From assembly GCA_964403015.1 (NCBI GenBank), contig CAYOEJ010000006.1, positions 1 to 64,000 on the forward strand: DNA of 64,000 nt, given 5' to 3'. The DNA is from CAYOEJ01 sp964403015. GTDB taxonomy: Bacteria; Actinomycetota; Actinomycetes; Actinomycetales; Actinomycetaceae. Numbering within the stretch: position 1 is the stretch's first letter; each line of letters begins with the position of its first letter. This document shows positions 34,355 to 44,626 of the stretch, piece after piece. The notes under the pieces are model-generated. The model worked only from the letters and a program-made list of their open reading frames with translations, had not been told where the DNA came from and searched no databases. Both the position numbers and the translations under genes were made by a program.

Positions 34355-34517
34355 TTTGGATTCTCTCTATTTGAGGCTTCGCAAACGCTCTACAATCGCG
34401 GTTTGACGGGACAAAGTCGGGGTTTGGAAAACGGTCTTACGAAAATCCAGCCTCGTTTCTGTCTGAATTGAGCCTAAAGCCCGGCATTGCACCATTCTCT
34501 TTTGCTAGATTCTTGAT

Positions 34518-35234
34518 GTGGCTAACTCAATTACTGTTCAAAACAAAGGTCGCAGAACCACTGTTGCACTAAAGGTGCTCATGGCTGTGACCGGCATTTT
34601 CTTTGTCCTCTTCCTACTGCTCCACATGTACGGAAACCTCAAGATCTTCATGGGTCCCGAGGCCTACAACGGATATGCAGAATGGATGCGCGAAATGGGC
34701 TACCCGGTGCTTCCGCACAAGGGCGGCCTGTGGATCCTTCGAGTCCTACTTCTTTTGTCGATTGTGGGGCACATGTACTCCGCTATCGCGCTGTGGCGTC
34801 GTGCCAATGTTGCGCGCGGGCGGTCCTACAAGGTCAACTCCGGCTCCAAGAAGACCGCAATGCACTCCTACACCGCACGCACAATGCGTTGGGGTGGCGT
34901 AGTTATTGCAGTTTTCATCGTATTCCACCTCTTGCAGTACACCGTGCTCGCGATTTCCGTGGGTGCGGACGACTACTCGGCAATGACGCCCTATGAGCGC
35001 ATGATGGCTGGCTTCGATGGATCCGTGTGGTACATGTACGTCTTCTACCTCATCTCCATCCTGCTGATTGCATTCCATGTCCGGCACGGAGTATGGTCGG
35101 CCCTCGCTACTCTCGGAGTATCGAACCGTCACCGCGAGACGCTCTACCAGCGCATCGGTGACCTCGTCGCTCTTCTCCTCATAGTGGGCTTCATGGCACC
35201 TCCAACCGCCATCCTTCTCGGCTGGGTTTCTTAA
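34518..35234 (+). CDS. sdhC: Succinate dehydrogenase cytochrome b subunit
   Basis: A 238-residue membrane anchor of the b558 single-subunit type with five hydrophobic spans. Candidate haem ligands are the histidines of LLHMYGNLKIF, VGHMYSAIA, FHLLQYTVL and FHVRHGVWSAL. It passes electrons between SdhB and menaquinone. The GTG start is used because family homology begins at once; no ribosome binding site is present, and TAGATT (34506-34511) lies seven bases before the GTG, consistent with a leaderless mRNA. sdhA follows after 11 bases. Confidence 0.93.
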   Translation: MANSITVQNKGRRTTVALKVLMAVTGIFFVLFLLLHMYGNLKIFMGPEAYNGYAEWMREMGYPVLPHKGGLWILRVLLLLSIVGHMYSAIALWRRANVARGRSYKVNSGSKKTAMHSYTARTMRWGGVVIAVFIVFHLLQYTVLAISVGADDYSAMTPYERMMAGFDGSVWYMYVFYLISILLIAFHVRHGVWSALATLGVSNRHRETLYQRIGDLVALLLIVGFMAPPTAILLGWVS

Positions 35235-35245
35235 GGGGAATACAA

Positions 35246-37209
<1,964 letters not shown>

Positions 37210-37213
<4 letters not shown>

Positions 37214-37953
37214 AAATCAACCTCGAATACTGGCGTCAGAACGGACCTTCTGACAAGGGCCATTTTGAAACCCGAACGCTCGATAACGTTGAAGAGCACA
37301 CCTCCTTCTTGGAGATGCTCGATCAACTCAACGAGGAGATCTTCGCCGACGGCGGCGAGCCCGTTGCGTTCGACTCGGACTGTCGTGAAGGCATTTGTGG
37401 ACAGTGTGGCATCGTCATCAACGGCGATCCGCACGGACCGCTCGTGACCACCACCTGCCAGCTCCACATGCGTAGCTTCAAGGACGGGGACACGATCACG
37501 ATCGAGCCATGGCGCTCGACCGCCTTCCCCGTGCTCAAGGACCTTGTGGTTGACCGCACCTCGTTCGACCGCATCGTTCAGGCTGGAGGCTACATCTCGG
37601 TGAACACGGGTGCTGCCCCCGATGCGCACGCAGTGCCTGTCCGCAAGGAATACGCTGACCGCGCCTTCGAAGCTGCTGCCTGCATCGGCTGTGGTGCCTG
37701 CGTGGCAGCATGCCCGAACGGTTCGGCAATGTTGTTCACTGCCGCAAAGGTAATGCATCTTGGTCTTCTCCCGCAGGGTCAGCCCGAGCGCTACGACCGC
37801 GTGGTCAACATGCTCTCGCAGCACGACGCCGAAGGATTCGGTGGCTGCACCAACGTGGGCGCCTGTCACGATGCTTGCCCGAAGGAAGTTCCACTCGAAC
37901 TGATCTCGATGCTGAACCGCGACCTCATGAAGGCCACGGCTCACGGTAAGTAG
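37210..37953 (+). CDS. sdhB: Succinate dehydrogenase iron-sulfur subunit
   Basis: A 247-residue protein with three clusters: 2Fe-2S ligands in CREGICGQCG with a later TTCQLH, and two ferredoxin-like motifs CIGCGACVAACPNG and CTNVGACHDACPKE. It transfers electrons from SdhA to SdhC. The GTG start overlaps the sdhA stop (GTGA). A strong terminator follows 35 bases later, so sdhCAB ends here. fumC (54040), the next TCA step, is encoded elsewhere in the window. Confidence 0.97.
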
Positions 37954-37988
37954 CCACACCGCGGAATATTCCGCCTACATTTAGCCAC

Positions 37989-38021
37989 GGAAGGCGCCCC
38001 GTTAGGGGCGCCTTCTTCTTG
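37989..38021 (+). terminator. Terminator after sdhB
   Basis: GGAAGGCGCCCC and GGGGCGCCTTC pair over 11 bases around GTTA, followed by TTCTT. It marks the end of the sdh operon and insulates tsaD downstream. Confidence 0.92.
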
Positions 38022-38028
38022 GCACTTT

Positions 38029-38085
38029 ACCCGCGTATTGATGTTTCACCTGCGTCTTAGTGCATCACCCGCGCTTTATTGCTCT
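38029..38085. repeat. Degenerate tandem repeat, 3 x 19 bp, downstream of sdhB
   Basis: Three adjacent 19-bp units at 38029, 38048 and 38067 share ACC(C/T)GCG at the start and a T-rich second half with several mismatches. They lie just after the sdhB terminator, in the 311-base non-coding stretch before tsaD. The rest of that stretch (38086-38264) is free of recognisable elements. Confidence 0.7.
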
Positions 38086-38264
38086 GCCCTCGTTGGTTTT
38101 TTGCCTTGCTTCTAGCGCTTCACCCTCCCTACCTTCGCTTCGTAGGTGTCACTGATCGCATCGATTATTGCTAGCTCAGACCGCTCAAGATGCTTCGCAG
38201 ATCGGGCGCCAATTCACTAGACGTAGGCTAAGCGTGTTGGCCTCGATGGCATACAATAGCCCTC

Positions 38265-39308
38265 GTGAACGAACTGATTTTGGGAATTGAAACCTCGTGT
38301 GATGAGACGGGCGTAGCACTAGTACGCGATGGCGAACTGCTCGCCGACGTAACCGCTACCTCCATGGACGAATACGCCCGCTTTGGCGGAATCATTCCCG
38401 AGATTGCTTCGCGTGCCCATCTCGAATCGTTTGTTCCGACTCTCGATGCCGCACTCGAGAAGGCTGGAGTGGAATTAGCTGACGTGGATGCGATCGCCGT
38501 CACCGCAGGCCCAGGCCTTGTCGGCCCGCTCACCGTGGGCGTTTCGGCGGCGAAGGCCCTGGCTCTTGCGCTGAATAAGCCGCTCTACGCGGTAAACCAC
38601 ATCATTGGCCACATCGCTGTAGACGAGCTCGTCAACGGCGATTTCCCGGAGAAGTTCATTGGCCTTGTGGTGTCCGGCGGCCACTCGCACCTGCTGCGGA
38701 TCGAGAATATTGCCACCGACGTGGTCGAACTTGGCGGAACACTGGACGATGCCGCCGGTGAAGCTTTCGACAAAGTCGGACGACTTCTTGGGCTTCCTTA
38801 TCCTGGCGGTCCGCACGTGGATAGGCTCTCGCGCGAGGGCGATCCAACGGCAATCCGCTTTCCGCGCGGACTGTCCGCGGGCAAGGACAAGGCACGCCAT
38901 CAGTACGACTACTCGTTTTCTGGCCTGAAGACTGCCGTGGCACGCCATATTGAGGGAATTGAAGCGCGCGGTGAGGAACTGCCGAAGGCTGATATTGCTG
39001 CCGGATTCTCCGAGGCTGTAGCGGACGTATTGACCGAGAAAGCCTTTGCTGCCTGCCAGATTAATGGCTGTGACACCCTGGTTATCGGCGGCGGTTTTTC
39101 TGCTAATTCGCGTTTGCGTGCGCTAGCTGAAGAGCGCGCCAAGAAGTATGGCATCACCGTTCGGATTCCGCCCATCCGCTACTGCACCGATAACGGCGCG
39201 ATGATTGCCGCGCTCGGCTGGGAGATGGTTCGCAACAATGTTGAGCCATCCGGTCTTGACGTGACGGTAGATACCGGCCTTGCTCGAGAGGTAACGATTG
39301 TCCGTTAA
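38265..39308 (+). CDS. tsaD: tRNA N6-adenosine threonylcarbamoyltransferase TsaD
   Basis: The catalytic ASKHA protein of t6A synthesis. The 347-residue product shows LGIETSCDETGVALV, the metal-binding HIIGHIAVDE (two His, about residues 111-115), VSGGHSHLLRI, PYPGGPHVDRLS and the C-terminal IRYCTDNGAMIAALG. It starts with GTG. It should work with TsaB and TsaE encoded at 31714-33847; here sdhCAB and about 3.9 kb separate it from rimI, so it probably has its own promoter in the upstream non-coding region. Confidence 0.97.
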   Translation: MNELILGIETSCDETGVALVRDGELLADVTATSMDEYARFGGIIPEIASRAHLESFVPTLDAALEKAGVELADVDAIAVTAGPGLVGPLTVGVSAAKALALALNKPLYAVNHIIGHIAVDELVNGDFPEKFIGLVVSGGHSHLLRIENIATDVVELGGTLDDAAGEAFDKVGRLLGLPYPGGPHVDRLSREGDPTAIRFPRGLSAGKDKARHQYDYSFSGLKTAVARHIEGIEARGEELPKADIAAGFSEAVADVLTEKAFAACQINGCDTLVIGGGFSANSRLRALAEERAKKYGITVRIPPIRYCTDNGAMIAALGWEMVRNNVEPSGLDVTVDTGLAREVTIVR

Positions 39309-39359
39309 GGGACGCTGACCTTCGCACGAGGTGGCTTCCGTCCGGTTTATGGGCGGGCC

Positions 39360-39436
39360 TGTCCCTACACCTGTCGATATTGGATCTATGACCCCTATAT
39401 ACGGCCTATAGTGCCAAATTCGACAGGTATAGGGAC
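39360..39436. repeat. Long imperfect inverted repeat after tsaD
   Basis: TGTCCCTACACCTGTCGATA (39360 onward) pairs with TTCGACAGGTATAGGGACG (to about 39436) over about 23 positions with a few mismatches; the loop of about 30 bases itself is AT-rich with CTATAT...CTATAG. It could be a terminator-like hairpin for tsaD or a mobile-repeat remnant. The non-coding stretch 39309-39755 holds this hairpin, the 27-bp repeats and a sequence gap, and no gene. Confidence 0.6.
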
Positions 39437-39543
39437 GAAAATAGAATCAGACCGCCCAATTCGATCGGCAGCAATCTCACCTGCTATCCAGAGTACTCGG
39501 CAGCCCCTAGAAAAAACTCGCCAATTTCCTCGCTGTAGTTGCC

Positions 39544-39624
39544 GGATCAAAGGAACATCAGCAGGGAACCGGATCAAAGGAACATCAGCTGGGAATCGGA
39601 TCAAAGGAACATCAGCAGGGAAAG
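39544..39624. repeat. Tandem repeat, 3 x 27 bp, built from the zupT 3' end
   Basis: Units begin at 39544, 39571 and 39598, each starting GGATCAAAGGAACATCAG. On the minus strand this text is the last codons (LMFL), TGA stop and flank of the zupT gene, so the gene end has been copied downstream. The third unit runs into real zupT sequence (CAGGGAAAGTGCCATGACG) before the gap. Period and stop placement are exact. Confidence 0.92.
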
Positions 39625-39645
39625 TGCCATGACGCCCATCCCTGC

Positions 39646-39745
39646 NNNNNNNNNNNNNNNNNNNNNNNNNNNNNNNNNNNNNNNNNNNNNNNNNNNNNNN
39701 NNNNNNNNNNNNNNNNNNNNNNNNNNNNNNNNNNNNNNNNNNNNN
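39646..39745. other. Scaffold gap of 100 N with 55-bp duplicated flanks
   Basis: The 55 bases before the gap (39591-39645) are identical to the 55 bases after it (39746-39800). Exact equal-length overlap at contig ends is what a k-mer assembler leaves when it fails to merge neighbours. The true sequence probably contains this segment once, and zupT is complete. A longer stretch of 27-bp units between the contigs cannot be excluded. Confidence 0.85.
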
Positions 39746-39755
39746 GGGAATCGGA

Positions 39756-40589
39756 TCAAAGGAACATCAGCAGGGAAAGTGCCATGACGCCCATCCCTGC
39801 AATGAGGCCACCCATGGCGTGGTGATGCTTGCCGAACCGTTCGGCAGTAGGCAACAGCTCGTCGAGTGAGATGTAGACCATGACGCCTGCGACTGCTGCG
39901 AAGGTGAACCCAAAGATGGTGTCGGTCATGAATGGCGCTAGTATCAGCCAGCCGATGAGTGCGCCGGCGGGTTCCGATAGGCCTGATGCGAACGAAAGAC
40001 CGAAAGCCTTCCTGCGTGACCCGGTGGCATAGAAGATCGGAACGGACACGGCTATGCCCTCGGGGATGTTGTGAATGGCAATCGCCACGGCCACCGGTAT
40101 TGCAAGCTCGGGGTCTTGAAGACCAGCTAGAAAAGTTGCGAATCCTTCGGGGAAGTTGTGAATTGCGAGGGCTCCGGCGGTGAAGAAGCCCATGCGCATC
40201 AGTTTGGCATCAGTTTCCGCGTTGGGTTTGTAGACGACGTCAGATTCACCTGGTGGCGTCATGAAGTTGTCTTCGGTATGGAACTCGTGGGGGTTCGAAA
40301 CGTCAGGGACCAGGCGATCAATGCCACCGATAATGAAGATGCCCGTGAAGAACGCGGCAACGGTGAGCCAACTTGCAGTGACGTCACCGCGGTCATTACT
40401 GATGGCGTTCTGTGCCTTGGGCAGGATCTCCATAAACGAGACATAGAGCATCACGCCGGCTGAGAATCCGAGGGACGTGGAGAGGAATCGCGGACTCGTC
40501 TTTCGTGCGAAGAATGCGATGGCTGAACCGACGCCGGTTGCCAGACCAGCAAAGAGCGTCAGTAAGAAGGCAAAGAGTTCGGGGGCCAT
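39756..40589 (-). CDS. zupT: ZIP family divalent metal transporter (ZupT-like)
   Basis: A 277-residue membrane protein with about eight spans. The metal path is marked by HNFPEG (about residues 143-148) and HNIPEG (about 173-178), the signature of ZIP IV/V transporters, which import Zn2+, Fe2+ or Mn2+. A His/Asp-rich cytosolic loop (EFHTEDNFMTPPGESD) lies between spans. The ATG at 40589 is preceded by GAGGAA. A palindrome resembling a DtxR/MntR-type operator sits directly upstream, suggesting metal-dependent repression. The 3' end forms the unit of a tandem repeat and lies inside the duplicated contig end. Confidence 0.9.
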   Translation of the reverse strand: MAPELFAFLLTLFAGLATGVGSAIAFFARKTSPRFLSTSLGFSAGVMLYVSFMEILPKAQNAISNDRGDVTASWLTVAAFFTGIFIIGGIDRLVPDVSNPHEFHTEDNFMTPPGESDVVYKPNAETDAKLMRMGFFTAGALAIHNFPEGFATFLAGLQDPELAIPVAVAIAIHNIPEGIAVSVPIFYATGSRRKAFGLSFASGLSEPAGALIGWLILAPFMTDTIFGFTFAAVAGVMVYISLDELLPTAERFGKHHHAMGGLIAGMGVMALSLLMFL

Positions 40590-40601
40590 GGCAATTCCTC
40601 A

Positions 40602-40623
40602 AAAGTTCGGTTAGCCAAACTTT
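40602..40623. promoter_or_regulatory. DtxR/MntR-like operator upstream of zupT
   Basis: A 22-bp near-palindrome with arms AAAGTT and AACTTT around GGTTAGCC, with two mismatched positions. The centre resembles the GGTTAGGCTAACC core of DtxR-family operators. It lies 12 bases before the zupT ATG, overlapping the expected transcript start. The identity of the binding regulator (manganese-, iron- or zinc-responsive) cannot be told; no such regulator gene is in the window. Confidence 0.5.
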
Positions 40624-40713
40624 AACAGTTAGGAGAATCGAACGATTGGGACATTGAGCTCGTATTAGGGGTTTTGAAGGAACCCACTTACAACGTCTTG
40701 GCAGATCGCCCTC

Positions 40714-41907
40714 TCACACACGTTCAGCGAGAATCATGCGATGGCGGCCCAAGAGGGGTGTGGCGATGAGGGTTGCCGCGCCGGAACGCGAAGTATTCAC
40801 CTTCAGCTTTCTCCGAAAGGTTTCAGGTTCGAGGTTTGTCCCTCGCTTTTTGATTTCTACTTTGCCGACGCCGAGCTCGGCGAGCGCTCTCCGGATCGGC
40901 TTGGCTTCGATGGGGTAGACATCGGTGATGATGAACTGTTGAAGGAACGGCGAGTCGATCGGCTCGTTGCCGGTGAGGTATGCGATGCCGTGTGACACGG
41001 GTGCGATGCCATACTTTTCGCATATGGAATGGATTGCCCCCGATCGAATGATCGCCGGATCTGGCTCGAAAATGAAAGTTCCAAGGTCCTCCGGGAGTAC
41101 ATCTACCGACGGAAGTCGGGGATCGGCCACGTTGCAATCCCAACGGTGGGCGCCGTCGTCGGCGATAACCAAAGCGCTACGTCCTGGAGTTGGTGCGGCG
41201 CGACCGAGCCAAATCACGGCCTCAAGGAGACTGCCGCGGTCGGAGATCCACTCGACCATGGCGTCGGAGGGGAGTACCGAATAGTCGATGCCTGGCGCGA
41301 TTTTGATGCCGGCGGATGGGAACTTGCGGGCGAGTGTGATGGCGTCGCTGAGGGAGGGATACCAATCCTCGGGGTTCTTGATGCGTTTGCCGTCTTTGCG
41401 TCTTGCCGGGTCGATCCAGATGGAATCGGCGCCTAGGTCGTCTAGATCGAGTTCGAAGCCGTCGGCCATGATGACCTTTGCTTCCGGAAATGGCATCAGA
41501 TTGATGGTCGCTGCGGCAGCGGCTTCTTCATTCATTTCAATAGCGATGGTGTTAAGGCCAAGCCCCGAAAACGCCATCGAATCTGCGCCGATTCCGGACC
41601 CGAAGTCGATGACGGTCTGGGCGCCGGCGTCGCGCAGCCGCTGTGCATGGAAAGCCCCCACCGAAAGGCGTGTGGCCTGCTCGAGTCCCTCGCCCGTCAA
41701 GAGCATGCGCCCTGCAAAGGGGCCAAACTTCTCTTCTGCCTTGGCTCGCAGACGCGACTGGGTGAGTGCGGCGGAAATCATGGGAGGCTTGAAGCCTTCC
41801 CGACGAAGGCGCTCGGTGAGGGAAAACACCTGATCCTTGTCGTAGGGTGGCAAGGAGTTGACGAGTTCCCAGCCCTCGGTTGTCAAAAGTGTGGAAAATC
41901 CGCTCAC
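40714..41907 (-). CDS. Class I SAM-dependent methyltransferase with THUMP-like C-terminal domain
   Basis: A 397-residue protein. The SAM-binding motif I is VIDFGSGIGADSMAF (about residues 98-112) with the acidic IAIEMNEE following; the catalytic-loop region reads SIWIDPARRKDGKRI. The N-terminal 90 residues are helical and the last about 80 residues (GVGKVEIKKRGTNLEPETFRRKL) match the THUMP-like domain. Actinobacterial homologues are annotated only as methyltransferases and the substrate, likely RNA, is not established. It is monocistronic between zupT and the groES promoter region. Confidence 0.82.
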   Translation of the reverse strand: MSGFSTLLTTEGWELVNSLPPYDKDQVFSLTERLRREGFKPPMISAALTQSRLRAKAEEKFGPFAGRMLLTGEGLEQATRLSVGAFHAQRLRDAGAQTVIDFGSGIGADSMAFSGLGLNTIAIEMNEEAAAAATINLMPFPEAKVIMADGFELDLDDLGADSIWIDPARRKDGKRIKNPEDWYPSLSDAITLARKFPSAGIKIAPGIDYSVLPSDAMVEWISDRGSLLEAVIWLGRAAPTPGRSALVIADDGAHRWDCNVADPRLPSVDVLPEDLGTFIFEPDPAIIRSGAIHSICEKYGIAPVSHGIAYLTGNEPIDSPFLQQFIITDVYPIEAKPIRRALAELGVGKVEIKKRGTNLEPETFRRKLKVNTSRSGAATLIATPLLGRHRMILAERV

Positions 41908-41996
41908 CCGTCTATCTTCTCATGGTTTCTATACTCCTCAGGGCTATGTTGTCCTCCCAGTTATCCGCAGTTATCGCTACGCGGTGAGCGATGATT

Positions 41997-42023
41997 TTGG
42001 CACTCGCTTTGACTGAGTGCCAA
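41997..42023. promoter_or_regulatory. CIRCE element (HrcA operator) upstream of groES
   Basis: TTGGCACTC (41997-42005), a nine-base spacer and GAGTGCCAA (42015-42023) form a perfect 9-N9-9 inverted repeat that differs from the CIRCE consensus TTAGCACTC-N9-GAGTGCTAA by one symmetrical pair. It lies 130 bases before groES. By established knowledge HrcA binds it and represses chaperonin genes until heat shock. The HrcA gene is not in this window. Confidence 0.93.
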
Positions 42024-42152
42024 TTGCGATTTAGCCTTGGATATGTGCGCGACGAGAGTCGCGCGACGCATGGCTTTCGACCCCCGCGACGGCGAGTTGT
42101 CATGCACATGTTTTTCGAAAACTAACGAGTTTTATAGAAAAGGGGTAACCGA

Positions 42153-42449
42153 ATGTCGGTCTCCATCAAGCCGCTCGACGACCGCATTGTGATTCAGCAG
42201 GTCGATGCAGAGGAAACCACCGCTTCCGGTCTTGTATTGCCGGACACCGCTAAGGAGAAGCCGCAGGAAGGCGTCGTCGTCGCAGTTGGACCGGGTCGTG
42301 TAGACGACAACGGCAACCGCGTACCGATGGATGTCAAGACTGGTGACGTCGTCATTTACTCCAAGTATGGAGGCACCGAGGTTAAGTACGGTGCGGACGA
42401 GTACATGATTCTCTCCCAGCGCGACGTGCTCGCAGTTGTAGAGCGCTAA
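42153..42449 (+). CDS. groES: Co-chaperonin GroES
   Basis: A 98-residue heptameric lid of the GroEL chamber. SIKPLDDRIVIQQVDAEETTASGLVLPDTAKEKPQEG contains the mobile GroEL-binding loop, and YSKYGGTEVKYGADEYMILSQRDVLAVV is the family end. AAAAGGGGTAACCGA precedes the ATG. groEL does not follow: a terminator and a minus-strand whiB gene do. The chaperonin must be encoded elsewhere, and groES is controlled alone by the CIRCE element. Confidence 0.98.
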   Translation: MSVSIKPLDDRIVIQQVDAEETTASGLVLPDTAKEKPQEGVVVAVGPGRVDDNGNRVPMDVKTGDVVIYSKYGGTEVKYGADEYMILSQRDVLAVVER

Positions 42450-42452
42450 ATA

Positions 42453-42488
42453 GCGCACTGCGAGTAGTAAGCGCACTGCGAGTAGTAA
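42453..42488. repeat. Tandem repeat, 2 x 18 bp, right after groES
   Basis: Two identical 18-bp units, GCGCACTGCGAGTAGTAA, at 42453-42470 and 42471-42488. Each contains TAG TAA in the groES frame, so the gene is followed by a ladder of in-frame stops (TAA, TAGTAA, TAGTAA, TAG). The units sit between the stop and the terminator. Confidence 0.95.
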
Positions 42489-42494
42489 TAGCAA

Positions 42495-42530
42495 GAAGCG
42501 AGGCAGCCACTTGGCTGCCTCGCTTCTTTA
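42495..42530. terminator. Bidirectional terminator between groES and whiB
   Basis: GAAGCGAGGCAGCC and GGCTGCCTCGCTTC form a perfect 14-bp stem around ACTT. On the plus strand it is followed by TTTAT; on the minus strand the sequence after it is TTGCTATTACT. The convergent genes groES and whiB can both end here. Confidence 0.92.
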
Positions 42531-42543
42531 TGCTCTCGTTCCG

Positions 42544-42840
42544 TTACGCCGTACGACCACGTCGTCGTGCGGAGATCAGGCGATTGCGCTCCTCTTCGGA
42601 AAGCCCACCCCAAACGCCGTAGGGCTCATGGTTGACGAGCGCGTACTCGCGGCACTGCTCCAGAACGGGGCAGGTCTGGCAAATACGTTTTGCTCGTTCA
42701 ATTCGCCTACGACGCGGGCCGCCACGTTCTCCTTCCGGGTGGAAGAAGAACTCTGGGTCCATATTGTTGCAGCTTCCCTGAGCTTGCCAATCCCAAAAAT
42801 CGACCAGCGCGCCCTGCACATCCTTGATGCGAGCTACCAA
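42544..42840 (-). CDS. WhiB family iron-sulfur transcriptional regulator (WhiB2/WhmD-like)
   Basis: A 98-residue actinobacterial regulator. The four cluster cysteines are C24, C54, C57 and C63 (pattern CQTCPVLEQC), followed by the GVWGGLSEEER turn and the basic RRRGRTA tail. The FFFHPEGERGGPRRRR stretch is typical of the WhiB2/WhmD group linked to septation and cell division. WhiB proteins bind the housekeeping sigma factor and are confined to actinobacteria and their phages, so this gene is a strong lineage marker. It is monocistronic, upstream of and divergent from guaB. Confidence 0.93.
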   Translation of the reverse strand: MVARIKDVQGALVDFWDWQAQGSCNNMDPEFFFHPEGERGGPRRRRIERAKRICQTCPVLEQCREYALVNHEPYGVWGGLSEEERNRLISARRRGRTA

Positions 42841-43086
42841 TTATTCACGTCCTTAAACTTGGCTCCCTAAATCACGTCCCGGTGGGTATTCCGGCTGTGA
42901 AAAGGGCTTCATGAAACGCCATCAACGTTACCAATCTTGATGTCAAGAAGACAAGACTGTTTCTTGACCGATTCGAGATTAGCGAACTAAGTCATAGCTG
43001 ACGCTCGGCGTCCTCAATGTGAGCAGATCGTGTCCGCCTACTGACCTGACGTCGGCTTGCATGCCGTGCCGACGTAGACTGGCAGG

Positions 43087-44589
43087 GTGAGTATGGACGA
43101 TACATTTGGCCTTATTGGATTAACCTACGACGACGTGCTCCTGATGCCCGGTGCCACCGACGTTGTGCCCTCCGAAGTGGACACGACCTCGCATCTGACG
43201 CGTGAGATCAAACTTAAGGTTCCTCTCCTTTCGGCAGCGATGGATACCGTCACGGAGTCGCGGATGGCAATTTCGATGGCCCGCCAGGGTGGCATTGGCA
43301 TCCTGCACCGAAATCTTTCCATTGACGATCAGGCTCATCAGGTCTCGGTGGTCAAGCGTTCCGAGTCTGGCATGGTTTCCGACCCGGTGACGATCCATCC
43401 CGACGCAACCATCGCGGAACTTGACGAGCTCTGCGGCCAGTATCGCGTATCCGGTTTGCCGGTTATCGACTCCGATCGCAAGCTTCAGGGCATCATCACG
43501 AATCGCGATTTGCGCTTCATACCTGCGTCACAGTGGCCAAACCTGACTGTTCGGGAAGCTATGACCCCGATGCCCCTGATCACCGGTCACGTTGGCATTT
43601 CGAATGACGAGGCCGCAACTCTCCTTGCGAAACACAAGATCGAGAAGCTTCCGTTGGTCGACGACGACGGTTGTCTCGCAGGACTCATTACCGTGAAGGA
43701 CTTCGTTAAGTCCGAACAGTATCCGGATGCTACTAAGGACGACGACGGGCGCCTCCGCGTCGGCGCTGCGATTGGCTACTGGGGAGATGCGTGGGAACGT
43801 GCGGGTGCGCTTGCCGACGCCGGTACCGACATTCTCATTGTGGACACGGCGAACGGTGAGGCTCGCCTTGCGCTTGAACAGATCGCGCGGATTAAGGGCG
43901 ACTCGCACTTTGCCGGAATCCAGATCATTGGCGGAAACGTTGCCACGCGTGAGGGTGCTCAAGCGCTCATCGATGCGGGGGTAGACGCCGTGAAGGTTGG
44001 CGTAGGCCCTGGCTCGATCTGCACCACGCGCGTGGTCGCCGGAATCGGTGTTCCCCAAGTGACAGCCATCCACCTTGCCGCTCAAGCATGTAAGCCTGCG
44101 GGCGTCCCGTTGATTGCCGACGGCGGGCTTCAGTATTCAGGTGACATCGGAAAGGCGCTGGCCGCTGGTGCGTCCACGGTCATGCTCGGCTCGCTGTTGG
44201 CGGGCTGCGACGAGTCCCCTGGTGACCTCGTATTCGTCAATGGTAAGCAGTTCAAGCATTACCGGGGGATGGGCTCGCTCGGTGCAATGAGCTCACGCGG
44301 TCGCACCTCATACTCGAAGGATCGCTACTTCCAAGCGGACGTAACTACGGATGACAAGATTGTGCCCGAGGGTATTGAGGGCCAGGTGCCATATCGTGGC
44401 CCGCTTGGGGCGGTCGTGTATCAGCTCGTTGGTGGCCTGCACCAGACGATGTTCTACACGGGTGCTCGCACTATCCCAGAGCTTCAGGAGAACTCGCGCT
44501 TCGTGCGTATCACCTCTGCGGGCCTGCGTGAATCGCATCCCCACGACGTCCAGATGACTACCGAGGCTCCCAACTACACGGGACACTGA
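43087..44589 (+). CDS. guaB: Inosine-5'-monophosphate dehydrogenase
   Basis: Oxidises IMP to XMP, the committed step to GMP. The 500-residue enzyme shows GLTYDDVLLMPG, PLLSAAMDTVTESRMAI, two CBS domains (about residues 100-220), the catalytic loop VGVGPGSICTTRVVAG with the nucleophilic Cys at residue 312, and the flap RGMGSLGAMS. The start GTG gives MSMDD. A related but non-redundant guaB3 lies at 52805. The gene runs into a sequence gap 37 bases after its stop. Confidence 0.98.
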   Translation: MSMDDTFGLIGLTYDDVLLMPGATDVVPSEVDTTSHLTREIKLKVPLLSAAMDTVTESRMAISMARQGGIGILHRNLSIDDQAHQVSVVKRSESGMVSDPVTIHPDATIAELDELCGQYRVSGLPVIDSDRKLQGIITNRDLRFIPASQWPNLTVREAMTPMPLITGHVGISNDEAATLLAKHKIEKLPLVDDDGCLAGLITVKDFVKSEQYPDATKDDDGRLRVGAAIGYWGDAWERAGALADAGTDILIVDTANGEARLALEQIARIKGDSHFAGIQIIGGNVATREGAQALIDAGVDAVKVGVGPGSICTTRVVAGIGVPQVTAIHLAAQACKPAGVPLIADGGLQYSGDIGKALAAGASTVMLGSLLAGCDESPGDLVFVNGKQFKHYRGMGSLGAMSSRGRTSYSKDRYFQADVTTDDKIVPEGIEGQVPYRGPLGAVVYQLVGGLHQTMFYTGARTIPELQENSRFVRITSAGLRESHPHDVQMTTEAPNYTGH

Positions 44590-44626
44590 GGTTTTAAGGG
44601 CGGTCGTTACCTGGGTCGCTAGGGAC

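Noticed and set aside
39544..39624. CRISPR array
   Set aside because: The units are directly adjacent copies of a gene end with no unique spacers, and no cas genes are present in the window.
39395..39632. Frames with repeated DQRNISREP-like or IRFPADVPL peptides
   Set aside because: They are translations of the 27-bp tandem repeat derived from the zupT 3' end, not a protein gene.
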